This document shows positions 24,730 to 33,464 of a stretch of 62,329 nt of DNA, piece by piece. Each line of letters opens with the position of its first letter. Within the stretch, counting starts at the first letter, position 1. The notes beneath the pieces were generated by a model. The model worked only from the letters and a program-made list of their open reading frames with translations. It made no database searches and had not been told where the DNA came from. This DNA comes from Pantoea sp. 18069 (GTDB lineage: Bacteria > Pseudomonadota > Gammaproteobacteria > Burkholderiales > Burkholderiaceae_C), in the NCBI RefSeq assembly GCF_902706035.1, contig NZ_CACSJA010000030.1, forward strand, positions 1 to 62,329, given 5' to 3'. Made by a program: the position numbers and the translations under genes.

Positions 24730-26034
24730 GTGAACGCGCGCGTCGCCGTCATCGGTGGCGGCTGGGCCGGCATGGCCGCGGCGCTGACCCTGGCCCTGGC
24801 GGGTCGGCAGGTCACGATTTATGAATCGGCACGCCAATGGGGCGGGCGTGCGCGCGCACTCACTCTTGATACACCCGAAGGCCCGCTGACGCTTGACAAT
24901 GGCCAGCACATCCTGATCGGCGCCTACAGCGACTGCCTGGCGCTGATGCGTGGCGTAGGCGTGCCGGTGGACCAGGCGCTGGCGCGCCTGCCGATGACGC
25001 TGCGCTACGCCGATGGCACGGGCCTGGCGTTTCCCGACTGGGCGCCGCCATTCGACGCGCTGGCCGGCATTCTCGGCGCGCACGGCTGGAGCTGGCGCGA
25101 AAAACAGGCGCTGCTCGCGCGCGCCGCGCGCTGGCGGCTGCAAGGCTTTCGCTGCGATGACGCGGCCAGCGTGGCCGATCTGTGCGCATCGCTGCCGCAG
25201 AAGTTGATGGACGAATTCATCGCACCGCTATGCGTTTCGGCGCTCAATACGCCGCCCGAGATTTCCAGCGGTGCCGTCTTTCTGCGCGTGCTGCGCGACG
25301 CGCTGTTCAGCGGCCGCGGCGGCTCGCACTTTCTGCTGCCCACCTGCGACCTGGGCCAGTTGTTTCCCCAGGCCGCGGCCGACTGGCTGCAGGCACGCGG
25401 CCATGCGCTGCGACTGGGCGCGCGCGTGGAAGCGCTGCAGGCCGAGGGCCACGCCTGGCGCGTCGATGGCGAACGTTTCGACGCCGTGCTGCTGGCCACG
25501 CCCAGCAGCGAAGCCGCGCGCCTGGCCGGCCAGACCGACAGCCTGCGCGCATGGTCAGGTAGCGCCGCCGCACTCACGCACACCGCGATCGCCACGGTCT
25601 ACGCACGCACAGCCCTCCCCGAACAGCGCCTGCCGGCCGCGCTGCCGTTGATGGCGCTGCGCCCGGCGGCCGGCGCGCCCGCGCAGTTTGTCTTCGACCG
25701 CGGCCACCTCGGCGGGCCCGCGGGCCTGATGGCCTTTGTGGTCAGTGCCAGCGTTGCATCGCGCGCCGACACCCAGGCCCAGGTGCTGGCCCAGGCCGCG
25801 CGCGAACTCGGCTGGCACGGCATGCAGCCACTGACCACGGTGATCGACAAGCGCGCGACCTTTGCCTGCACGCCCGGGCTGCAGCGCCCGGGCCAGGCGC
25901 TGGCGCCAGGCCTGTGGGCCTGCGGCGACTATGTGGATGGGCCTTATCCGGCGACGCTCGAAGGCGCCGTGAGAAGCGGGATGGCTGCGGCGCGGGCCCT
26001 GGAGTCAGCGGGGCAATCGCGGGCTGCGAGGTAG
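24730..26034 (+). CDS. hpnE: Squalene-forming FAD-dependent desaturase HpnE
   Basis: This 434-residue protein starts at a GTG 7 bases after hpnD. The N-terminus carries the FAD-binding dinucleotide fold VAVIGGGWAGMAAALTLA and the acidic end of strand 2 (YESARQWGGRAR). The C-terminus carries the second flavin motif, GLWACGDYVDGPYPATLEGAVRSG. It reduces hydroxysqualene to squalene. Together HpnC, HpnD and HpnE make squalene from farnesyl diphosphate. No squalene-hopene cyclase gene is in the window. Confidence 0.92.
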   Translation: MNARVAVIGGGWAGMAAALTLALAGRQVTIYESARQWGGRARALTLDTPEGPLTLDNGQHILIGAYSDCLALMRGVGVPVDQALARLPMTLRYADGTGLAFPDWAPPFDALAGILGAHGWSWREKQALLARAARWRLQGFRCDDAASVADLCASLPQKLMDEFIAPLCVSALNTPPEISSGAVFLRVLRDALFSGRGGSHFLLPTCDLGQLFPQAAADWLQARGHALRLGARVEALQAEGHAWRVDGERFDAVLLATPSSEAARLAGQTDSLRAWSGSAAALTHTAIATVYARTALPEQRLPAALPLMALRPAAGAPAQFVFDRGHLGGPAGLMAFVVSASVASRADTQAQVLAQAARELGWHGMQPLTTVIDKRATFACTPGLQRPGQALAPGLWACGDYVDGPYPATLEGAVRSGMAAARALESAGQSRAAR

Positions 26035-26078
26035 GAGCGGGCGATCGAACGCTGGGCCATGGGCAGGACACCGCCCCA

Positions 26079-26759
26079 TCAGCTTCCAGCCGGCAAAGGT
26101 TCTTCGAAGAATTCCATCAGGCGCAAGCGCCCCGCCTGTACATGGCGCTCAGCCGCGGCACGGGCTCGCGCGGCGTTGTTGCCCACGATGGCATCGAAGA
26201 TCGCGCGGTGCTCGACATTGGAGCGTCGCATATTGCCCGGCGCATTGAAATACCGCCGCCGCACCAGGTGCAACTCCTTGACGTAGTCGTCATACGCCTG
26301 CTGGGCCCTCCGGTTGTTCGACAGTTGCATGATCAGCGCGTGGAACTGCAGGTTGAGTTCGTAGTAGGCGGAGCCCTCCCCTGCATCACAGGCCTGATCC
26401 ATCGCCGTCAACAGCGATTCGCAATGCTGGCGGTGCTCTTGCGTCATGTGGTCGCAGGCCCGCTCGGCCGCATAGCCGAACACCAAGGCCCGCAGTTCGT
26501 AGAGCTCCAGCGCTTCGCGCAGCGTAAGCTGGCGCACATAGACGCCCCGGTTCGGCACGGCGGTGACGATGCCGAGCCCGGCCAGCACTCGAACGGCTTC
26601 ACGGATGGGCCCGCGGCTGGTCCCCATGCGCAAGGCCAGGGCCGCCTCGTTGAGGCGCTCACCTGGCTTGAACTCTCCCGTGTAGATCAGCTGCTTGAGT
26701 TGCTCCACTATGGAGTTCGAGAGGCCTGGGCCGCGAGAAACAGGAGGGGATATCGTCAT
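26079..26759 (-). CDS. GntR-family regulator, FadR/FCD subfamily
   Basis: This 226-residue protein has a GntR winged helix at about residues 15-75 (IVEQLKQLIYTGEFKPGERL, then GTSRGPIREAVRVL) and an all-helical FCD effector domain at about 85-220. The FCD metal/ligand residues are likely D and H in the FHALI, EHRAIFDAI and AERHVQAG helices. It is encoded downstream of, and on the same strand as, the CoA-transferase/crotonase/oxidoreductase/Bug operon and is its likely regulator. FCD ligands are usually organic acids or acyl-CoAs. The gene converges with hpnE. Confidence 0.9.
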   Translation of the reverse strand: MTISPPVSRGPGLSNSIVEQLKQLIYTGEFKPGERLNEAALALRMGTSRGPIREAVRVLAGLGIVTAVPNRGVYVRQLTLREALELYELRALVFGYAAERACDHMTQEHRQHCESLLTAMDQACDAGEGSAYYELNLQFHALIMQLSNNRRAQQAYDDYVKELHLVRRRYFNAPGNMRRSNVEHRAIFDAIVGNNAARARAAAERHVQAGRLRLMEFFEEPLPAGS

Positions 26760-26805
26760 GAGATGGATCGTACCTGCGCCAGCCCCCGGGCTGCAGGCTG
26801 CGGGC

Positions 26806-27783
26806 TCATTCGACCTTCACATTGGCGCTTTTGACGAGACCCACCCAGAATTTGCCGTCCTCATCGAGGAACTTGCCGAAGTCGGCGGGCGAACTCGACA
26901 ACGACACTTCGGTGCCGTCACGTTCCAGGGCCGCCTTGACCGAAGGCTTCTGCATGGCGGCCACGGTGGCCTTGAAAACCTTCTGCAGTATGGGCGCGGG
27001 GGTGTTGGCCGGCAAGAACATCCCGTACCAGAACGCGAGGTCGTAGTCCGGCAGCCCGGCTTCGCGCATGCCTGGCAACTGCGGCACGAGGGGCGAGCGA
27101 TCGCGGGTACTCACCGCCAGCGCACGCAGCTTGCCGCTGACGATCATCGGCAGCACCGAAGGCGAAGTGCCGAACGTGAGATGGGTGTCGCCCGCCATGA
27201 CGGACTGGATGGCCAGGCTTCCGCCCCGGTAAGGCACATGCGTCATCTCGGTCTTGCTCACCAGGCTGAACAGAGCCGCGCCCAGATGGGGTGCCGAGCC
27301 GTTGCCCGAAGTTGAATAGTTGAGCTTGCCCGGGTCCTTCTGGGCCGCCTTGATCAGGTCCTGGACGGATTGGATGCCGGTGGACGCATTGACCGCCAGC
27401 ACCAGCGGCGAAGTGGTGATCTTGGTGACCGGTGCCAGATCCTTGGCCGTATAGGACAGCTTGGGATTGAGCGCCGGGTTGACCGAGATGCTGCTGGGGC
27501 TGGCGATGAGCAGCGTATAGCCATCGGGTGCCGATTTGGCGACGACGTCCGCCGCGATGCTGGAGCCGTTGCCGGGCTTGTTTTCGATGATGACCGGCTG
27601 GCCGAGTTCCCTGGAGAAAGCCTCGCCCATCGCCCGCGCCACATAGTCGGCCGCACCTCCTGGCGCAAAACCCACCACCAGCCGGATCGGCTTGACGGGG
27701 TAGTTGGCCGGCGCGGACTGCGCGAGGGCGCCGGTGGCACACGCAATAAGAGTCACCGTCAGTAGCAGCTTGTTCTTTTTCAT
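26806..27783 (-). CDS. Tripartite-tricarboxylate-type (Bug/TctC) solute-binding protein
   Basis: This 325-residue protein has a Sec signal peptide (MKKNKLLLTVTLIACATGALAQS). The Bug-family signatures follow: YPVKPIRLVVGFAPGGAADYVAR, GQPVIIENKPGNGS and YPDGYT-like APDGYTLL. It binds an organic acid in the periplasm. CAGGAG lies 8 bases before the ATG. It is the last structural gene of the CoA operon and has no TctA/TctB partner nearby. Bug proteins of this lineage are often orphans. Confidence 0.92.
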   Translation of the reverse strand: MKKNKLLLTVTLIACATGALAQSAPANYPVKPIRLVVGFAPGGAADYVARAMGEAFSRELGQPVIIENKPGNGSSIAADVVAKSAPDGYTLLIASPSSISVNPALNPKLSYTAKDLAPVTKITTSPLVLAVNASTGIQSVQDLIKAAQKDPGKLNYSTSGNGSAPHLGAALFSLVSKTEMTHVPYRGGSLAIQSVMAGDTHLTFGTSPSVLPMIVSGKLRALAVSTRDRSPLVPQLPGMREAGLPDYDLAFWYGMFLPANTPAPILQKVFKATVAAMQKPSVKAALERDGTEVSLSSSPADFGKFLDEDGKFWVGLVKSANVKVE

Positions 27784-27817
27784 TGTCTGTCTCCTGTTTA
27801 TGGATTGCGAAAGCGTC

Positions 27818-28813
27818 TTACGCGGGCATCGTCAGAACGATCTTTCCGGCGTGATGGCCGGCTTCCATGCGGGCCTTGGCCTGGGCGAGGTGGGCGAAAT
27901 CCACCGTTTCGTCGATATGCGGGCGGATGCGGCCGCTGGCGAACAAGGGCAGCACGTCAGCCACGAACCGGGGAATGGCAGCGGACCTTTGCGCCTTGGT
28001 GCGCAGCTTGTTGGACACGCCGAAAACGGTCAGGCGCTTGGCATGCAGCGTGCCAAGATCGATGTCGGCATGGACCACGGCGTCGACATAGCCCACGGTA
28101 GCCAGGCGACCTTCAAAGGCCAGGCTGCGAATGCTTTCGGCGAACACGCTGCCGCCCACCGTATTGATGACGAGGTTCGCGCCTTGTTGCCCCGTGGCTT
28201 CGAGCACCCGCGCTGAAAAATCCGGCGCGCGTGTCTGGATGCCCAGGTCCAGGCCCAGAGGTGCCAGGGACTGGAGCTTTTCCTGCGAGCCTGAGGTGCC
28301 GATGACCCGGGCGCCCAAAGCCTTGGCAAGCTGCAGCGACGCTACGCCCACACCGGAGGACACGCCGTTGATCAGCACCCATTGGCCGCTCTCGAGCTGG
28401 CCTTGCAGTACCAGCATGTCGTAGGAAACGAGGAAGGTCATGGGGATGCAGCCGGCTTCTTCCCATGAAATCCCCGCCGGCACGTGCATCGCCTCCGCAG
28501 TGTCGATGAGCGCGTATTCGGAGAACGCGCCGGCACAGCGGCCCATGACGCGCTCGCCCGCGGTGAATCCGGTGACGCCCTCGCCCAGCGCCGCCACTTC
28601 CCCGGAACATTCGCCGCCTATGGCCTTCCAGCTGCCGGGCGCGCCGTGCAGCCCGTGGCCGGCAACGAACTCGCCGCGGTTGAGCGATGCGGCACGCACG
28701 CGCACCAGCAGTTGCTGCGCGCCGGGCACGGGCACCGGCACGACGCGCTGCTCCAGCACCGATGAATCGGCGTTCTGCTGCATCCAGTAGGACTGCATTG
28801 TGGTCTGGTCCAT
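27818..28813 (-). CDS. Zinc-less MDR oxidoreductase (quinone oxidoreductase type)
   Basis: This 331-residue protein has the GroES-like N-terminal half (SLNRGEFVAGHG, ECSGEVAALGEGVTGF) and the Rossmann half with NGVSSGVGVASLQLAKALGARVIGTSGS. The structural and catalytic zinc ligands of alcohol dehydrogenases are absent, so it is probably a zinc-independent NADPH-dependent enoyl reductase or quinone reductase. AGGAG precedes the ATG by 7 bases. It lies between the crotonase and the Bug receptor and probably acts on an unsaturated intermediate of the same pathway. Confidence 0.88.
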   Translation of the reverse strand: MDQTTMQSYWMQQNADSSVLEQRVVPVPVPGAQQLLVRVRAASLNRGEFVAGHGLHGAPGSWKAIGGECSGEVAALGEGVTGFTAGERVMGRCAGAFSEYALIDTAEAMHVPAGISWEEAGCIPMTFLVSYDMLVLQGQLESGQWVLINGVSSGVGVASLQLAKALGARVIGTSGSQEKLQSLAPLGLDLGIQTRAPDFSARVLEATGQQGANLVINTVGGSVFAESIRSLAFEGRLATVGYVDAVVHADIDLGTLHAKRLTVFGVSNKLRTKAQRSAAIPRFVADVLPLFASGRIRPHIDETVDFAHLAQAKARMEAGHHAGKIVLTMPA

Positions 28814-28837
28814 GTCAAGACTCCTGGAGATGGCGGC

Positions 28838-29647
28838 TCAAAGGCCGGAGAAAACCGGTTTGCGCTTTTCCATGAAGGCCGTGCGGCCCTCCGTGTAATC
28901 TGCGCTGCGAAAACACCCTTGGATCAGTGCAGTGCACAGTTCCAGGTCGATGTCCGTGGACGGCTTGAGGATCTCGCGCGTGATGGCCTTGCCCGCGGCA
29001 ATGGTCAGCGGAGCATTCACGCCGATGCTGCCGGTGTACTCGGCCAGCAGCGACGGCAGGTCCTCGGCGGATGCGGTGCGGCTGATGAGTCCCACGGCTT
29101 TTGCCTCGGCCGCGTCAATGCGGCGGGCGGTGAAGAACAGGTCCTTGGCCACGCCCGGGCCCACGAGATCGACCAGGTTCTTCATCGCGGAGTAGCGGTA
29201 ACCCAGGCCAAGGCGGGCGGCAGGAATGGAAAACACCGCATCGTCCGCAGCGATTCGAATGTCGCAGCTGATGGCCACGTTCACCCCGCCGCCAATGCAG
29301 TAGCCGCGGATGCTGGCCAGCGTGGGTTTGGGGAAATCGTGAATCGCCATGAGCGCCTCTTCGGCCATGGCCTCGTAGCGCGCAACGGCTTCACGCGCCG
29401 CGCGCATGTCCTCGAACTGCGAGATGTCCGCGCCGGAAACAAAGGCCTTCTCGCCCGCGCCGCAGAACACCACCAGGCGTACGCGATCGTCGTCGCGTGC
29501 TGCGTTCAGCAGCCTTGGCACGGCCTCCCACATGTCGACGGACAGGGCGTTGTGCCGCGCAGGGTTGTTGAACTGCACATGCAGCGCGCTGCCGTCCAGC
29601 CAGGACAGCACACGCTCCGTACCGGATGCATAGATAGGTTCAGTCAT
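28838..29647 (-). CDS. Enoyl-CoA hydratase/isomerase (crotonase) family protein
   Basis: This 269-residue protein has the crotonase oxyanion-hole segments FCGAGEKAFVSGADISQF (about residues 61-78) and SIRGYCIGGGVNVAISCDIRIA (about 111-132), and the AARLGLGYRYSAMKNLVDLVG stretch. One active-site glutamate position is not clear, so hydratase, isomerase and hydrolase remain open. Its ATG overlaps the stop of the CoA-transferase (ATGA), and AAGGAG lies inside the end of that gene. The two are translationally coupled. Confidence 0.9.
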   Translation of the reverse strand: MTEPIYASGTERVLSWLDGSALHVQFNNPARHNALSVDMWEAVPRLLNAARDDDRVRLVVFCGAGEKAFVSGADISQFEDMRAAREAVARYEAMAEEALMAIHDFPKPTLASIRGYCIGGGVNVAISCDIRIAADDAVFSIPAARLGLGYRYSAMKNLVDLVGPGVAKDLFFTARRIDAAEAKAVGLISRTASAEDLPSLLAEYTGSIGVNAPLTIAAGKAITREILKPSTDIDLELCTALIQGCFRSADYTEGRTAFMEKRKPVFSGL

Positions 29648-30837
29648 CAGAAAACTCCTTGTTCCTTCATTTCGACGATGTGCTGGGCCGAGATCCCCAG
29701 TTCCTGCAGGACTTCTTCGGTGTGCTGGCCGCGGCGCGGCGCGGCCCGCGCGATGGTGCTGGGGGTGCGCTCGAGCTGCACCGGCTGGCCCACCAGGCGC
29801 TGCGGCCCGAGGCGCTCGGAAACCACCTCCTTGACCATGCCCAGGTGCTGGATCTGCGGCTCGGCGAACACTTCGCGCATGTCACTGATCAGGCCGCAGG
29901 CCACGCCTCCTGCGTTGAACTTCTCGACCCAGTACGCACGGTCCTCGGCGGCCAGGCGCTGGTTGATCTCGGCGTTCAAGGTATCGCGGTGCACCGAGCG
30001 CGAGGCCTTGTCGCAGTAACGCGCGTCCGCTATCCACTGCGGCGCGCCGAGAATGTGGCAAAAACGCTCCCAGATCTTGGAGCCGAAGACCGCGATATTC
30101 ATGTAGCCGTCGCGCGCCTGATAGACCCCGGTGGGAATGCTGGTCGGGTGGAAGTTGCCGGCCTGGGTGGCCACCTCGCCGTCGGTGAGAAAGCGCGCGG
30201 TCTGGAAGTCCAGCATGTAGACCATGGACTCCAGCAGCGAAGTGTGCAGCCACTGTCCCTTGCCCGATTGTTCGCGCTCCAGCAGCGCGATGAGGATGCC
30301 CTGGGCGGCAAAAATGCCGGCGCAGAGATCGGCGATCGGAATGCCGACGCGGATCGGACCTTCGCCGGGAAGACCCGTCACCGACATGAGGCCGCCCATG
30401 CCCTGCGCGATCTGGTCAAAACCCGGGCGCTGCGCCAGCGGGCCTGTCTGGCCGAAGCCCGAGATGCTGGCATAGACCAGGCCAGGATGGTCTTTGGCCA
30501 GGCTGTCGTAGTCGATGCCCAGCCGGTATTTCACGTCCGGCCGGAAGTTCTCCACCACCACATCCGCGGTGGCGATCAGGCGCTTGAGCGTGGCAATGCC
30601 TTCCTCTTCCTTGAGGTTGAGCGTGATCGAGCGCTTGTTGCGATGGGTGTACTGGTAGTCGGAGCCATCCTGGCCGCCGAGTGTGTCGTCGCCGCGCATG
30701 TGCTCCGGCATCTGCACTTGCACGACATCCGCGCCCCAGTCGGCCAGTTGGCGGCACGCGGTAGGCCCGGCACGAACCTGGCTGAGATCAATGACGCGAA
30801 AGCGTGATAGCGCAGCGGATGCGGGCATATGTGGCAT
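29647..30837 (-). CDS. CaiB/BaiF family (class III) CoA-transferase
   Basis: This 396-residue protein has the family N-terminus (RVIDLSQVRAGPTACRQLADWGADVVQVQ), the RNKRSITLNLK strand, VVENFRPDVKYRLGI, and the catalytic aspartate D170 in PIADLCAGIFAAQG. It moves CoA from a donor such as succinyl-CoA to a carboxylic acid by an aspartyl-CoA-type intermediate. It is first in the operon, with AAGGAG before the ATG and a promoter with an operator-like palindrome just upstream. It probably activates the acid brought in with the help of the Bug protein. Confidence 0.92.
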   Translation of the reverse strand: MPHMPASAALSRFRVIDLSQVRAGPTACRQLADWGADVVQVQMPEHMRGDDTLGGQDGSDYQYTHRNKRSITLNLKEEEGIATLKRLIATADVVVENFRPDVKYRLGIDYDSLAKDHPGLVYASISGFGQTGPLAQRPGFDQIAQGMGGLMSVTGLPGEGPIRVGIPIADLCAGIFAAQGILIALLEREQSGKGQWLHTSLLESMVYMLDFQTARFLTDGEVATQAGNFHPTSIPTGVYQARDGYMNIAVFGSKIWERFCHILGAPQWIADARYCDKASRSVHRDTLNAEINQRLAAEDRAYWVEKFNAGGVACGLISDMREVFAEPQIQHLGMVKEVVSERLGPQRLVGQPVQLERTPSTIARAAPRRGQHTEEVLQELGISAQHIVEMKEQGVF

Positions 30838-30859
30838 GGCAACTCCTTAACAAGATGGA

Positions 30860-30891
30860 TTAATTGTTTTCAATTAAAACCAAACTGTCAA
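30860..30891 (-). promoter_or_regulatory. Promoter and operator of the CoA-transferase operon
   Basis: On the minus strand a perfect -35 TTGACA (30886-30891) is 17 bases from AACAAT (30863-30868). A perfect inverted repeat TTAATTG-TTTT-CAATTAA (30860-30877) covers the -10 and part of the spacer, a repressing position. The GntR/FCD protein encoded at the end of the operon is the natural candidate. The 310 bases between 30838 and 31149 otherwise hold no supported gene. One short plus-strand frame at 30957 has a good AAGGAG but no recognisable product. Confidence 0.6.
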
Positions 30892-31149
30892 CACTTTATG
30901 AATTTAAGTTAACTCATGGAAATCCATTGTTTTCTGTTTTCAAAAGGAGTGACACAATGCCCAGCCTCGCGGATGGGGCCCGCTGGCCCAGCCGGGCTCG
31001 ACAAGGCGCTGTCTTTGCGACACGGGAGATTGGACTGGTTACGCCGCGTTCGGGCGCCTTCGCGCGGCGCTGCAGGGCGCAGCCGCACGGTATGGCCGCG
31101 CAGCGCGCACTTGGCGTGCGCGCTCGGCTCGCGTGGTGAGACGCGCGCT

Positions 31150-32151
31150 TCAGGACTCGGGCGTGAAGTTCAGCGCCTCGACGGCTTTCTTCCAGCTCGC
31201 GCGCTCCTGCTCGATTGCGCGTGTCAACGCTTCGGGCCCGCCCCATTGCGCCTTTTGCAGCTGACGACCCAGCGTGGACTGCACGTCGGGCGTGGCGAGC
31301 GCCGACTTGAGGTTGGCGCGCAAGGCTTCCACCACGGCGTCCGGCGTGCCCGCGGGCGCGAACACCGCGATCCAGACGCTTTTGGCGTACTCGCCAAAGC
31401 CCTGTTCCTTGAACGTCGCCACCTGCGGCACGAAGCGGCTGCGCTCCTCGCCCGTGGTGCCCAGGATGCGTATCCGGCCCTGGGCCGCGAATTCGGCGAC
31501 ATCAACCAGCGGCACCACGACGGCCGAGACCACACCGCCCTGCAGGTCGATCACCGCCGGTCCCGGGCCACGATAGGCGACGTGGCTCAGTTCCGCGCCC
31601 GCCGACCGCCCGGCCATCGCCCCCATGAAATGCAGCATCGAGCCCGCGCCAGGCGAGCCAAAGCTCGCCTTCTCGGGGTTCTTCTTGCACCACTCGAAAT
31701 AGCCTTTGAGATCGGTGACCGACGCCGGCACCATGGGCCCGACGGCCAGCGCCAGATCGAACGTACCCAGGCTGCCCACGGGAACCAGGTCCTTGTCGGC
31801 GTCGTAAGGCAGCTTCTTGTAGGTCACGGGGTATACGGTCAGCGGCGAAGACACGCCGACATAGAGGCTGCTGCCATCCTTGGGCTGGCTCTTGAGGTAG
31901 CCCAGCGCCAGGATGCCACCCGCGCCGGTCTTGTTCTCCACCATGGAGTTGACCGCATAGTCGGTCTTGATCACTTCGGCCACGCGGCGCGTGATGTTGT
32001 CGACCATCGAGCCCGCGGGCACGCCGGTCACGACGCGCACCATGGGAATTCGTTCGGTGGCCGCGCGCGCGCCTGGCGCGGCCAGGCCCGCGCCGACCGC
32101 GGTCATGGTGAGCCAGGCGTTGAAACGGCGGCGAGAAAAGACGTGTTGCAT
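31150..32151 (-). CDS. Bug/TctC-type solute-binding protein with Tat-like signal
   Basis: I use the ATG with AAGGAGA seven bases upstream (333 residues). An in-frame ATG 8 codons earlier overlaps the MFS stop. The N-terminus reads FSRRRFNAW with a hydrophobic core and an AxA site (GARA), which fits a twin-arginine signal. The Bug signatures are weaker than usual (VRVVTGVPAGSMVDNITRRV, VENKTGAGGILALGYLK). It binds an unknown organic acid. It is downstream of and nearly overlaps the MFS gene, and has no membrane partner. Confidence 0.88.
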   Translation of the reverse strand: MQHVFSRRRFNAWLTMTAVGAGLAAPGARAATERIPMVRVVTGVPAGSMVDNITRRVAEVIKTDYAVNSMVENKTGAGGILALGYLKSQPKDGSSLYVGVSSPLTVYPVTYKKLPYDADKDLVPVGSLGTFDLALAVGPMVPASVTDLKGYFEWCKKNPEKASFGSPGAGSMLHFMGAMAGRSAGAELSHVAYRGPGPAVIDLQGGVVSAVVVPLVDVAEFAAQGRIRILGTTGEERSRFVPQVATFKEQGFGEYAKSVWIAVFAPAGTPDAVVEALRANLKSALATPDVQSTLGRQLQKAQWGGPEALTRAIEQERASWKKAVEALNFTPES

Positions 32152-32171
32152 GGTTTGTCTCCTTGGTATTT

Positions 32172-33464
32172 TCATTGAGGGGCTTCAGTGCGAAGCGCTT
32201 GCATCCGCCCGCCCTGGGGTTGGCCGGCATCATTGGATTCCATGGCGTCCCGCTGTGCCAGCGCGGGAAAGAACTTCCACCAGAGCAGCGGCAGCAGCGC
32301 GGTGATCAGGCCGCCCGCAACCACGGCCGTGACCGGCCCGAGCAAGGCTGCGGCCGCGCCCACCTGGAATTCACCCAGTTGGTTGCTCGCGCCGACAAAC
32401 ACCGAGTTCACGGCGCTCACGCGCCCGCGCATCGCATCGGGCGTCTCGAGCTGCACCAGCGTCTGGCGTATCACCACGCTGACCATGTCGGCGCTGCCGC
32501 TCACGGCGAGCGCCAGCGCCGACAACCAGAAGCTGCGCGACAGTCCGAACACCACGGCCGCCAGGCCAAACAAACCCACGGCCAGCAGCAGCTTGCGGCC
32601 CACGCGCCGGCGTATCGGCTGCATGAACAGCGCCACGGCCGCAAGCACTGCGCCGCAGGCCGGCGCCGCGCGCAGCAACCCCAGGTCCGCGGGGCTGCCG
32701 CCGAGAATGTCCTTCACATACAGTGGCAGCAGCGCCACCGCCCCGCCGAACAGCACGGCAAACATGTCGAGCGAAATGGCCCCGAGCACGACGGGATGGC
32801 GGCGGATATAGACGCAGCCCGCGAACAGCGTCTCGAGGCTGATCTTGCGCGGCGCTGCGGCCTGCGACTGCAGGTGTCGGCCCACAGGCAGCGCCAGGGC
32901 CAGCACGAACAGGCCCGCAGCCACGCCATAGGCCCAGTGCACGTCCTGCACGATCAAAAACCCCGCGAGTGCCGGACCCAGCATCACGCTCAGTTGCGAG
33001 GCGGTGGACACTGATGCCATAGCGCGCGACAGCATCGATGCCGGCACGAGGCCGGGCAAGATGGACTGCAGTGCAGGCAGAAACAGCGCGCGCGCCACGC
33101 CCAGCACGACGCTTGCGGCATACAGCGCGGGCGTGGTGAGCGTCTGCGTCGCGGCCATCAGCACCAGTACCAGCGCCGTCAGCGCATGCAGCACCAGGCT
33201 GGCGGCAATCACGCGCGAACGCGGATAGCGGTCGACGATGTATCCCGCGGGCAGCGCGAACAGCAGCACCGGAATGAATTGGCACAGGCCGATCAGCGCC
33301 AGCGCCCAGGCGTCGCCTTCGATCTCGTAGGCGTGCCAGGCGATGGCCATCAGCAGCATCTGAATGCCCAGCGTCCAGCACACGCGCACCGCGAGCAGCC
33401 GGCGAAACGGCGCCAATGTCAGCAATTCCTGGAAAGCGGACCCACGCCGCAGGGCCGCGCTCAT
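32172..33464 (-). CDS. MFS transporter (EntS-like, MFS_3)
   Basis: This 430-residue protein has about 12 predicted membrane segments, with the loop 2-3 motif VDRYPRSRVIAAS and a central basic loop (QSQAAAPRKISLE). The overall pattern is that of the exporter branch that includes EntS. Its start overlaps the amidohydrolase stop by 4 bases. Substrate unknown. The link with an amidohydrolase and a Bug receptor suggests a carboxylic-acid metabolite. Confidence 0.88.
   Translation of the reverse strand: MSAALRRGSAFQELLTLAPFRRLLAVRVCWTLGIQMLLMAIAWHAYEIEGDAWALALIGLCQFIPVLLFALPAGYIVDRYPRSRVIAASLVLHALTALVLVLMAATQTLTTPALYAASVVLGVARALFLPALQSILPGLVPASMLSRAMASVSTASQLSVMLGPALAGFLIVQDVHWAYGVAAGLFVLALALPVGRHLQSQAAAPRKISLETLFAGCVYIRRHPVVLGAISLDMFAVLFGGAVALLPLYVKDILGGSPADLGLLRAAPACGAVLAAVALFMQPIRRRVGRKLLLAVGLFGLAAVVFGLSRSFWLSALALAVSGSADMVSVVIRQTLVQLETPDAMRGRVSAVNSVFVGASNQLGEFQVGAAAALLGPVTAVVAGGLITALLPLLWWKFFPALAQRDAMESNDAGQPQGGRMQALRTEAPQ

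Noticed and set aside
30957..31139. Short plus-strand frame with a good AAGGAG site
   Set aside because: The product is Arg/Ala-rich with no recognisable fold, and it lies in the leader of divergent genes. Not supported as a gene.
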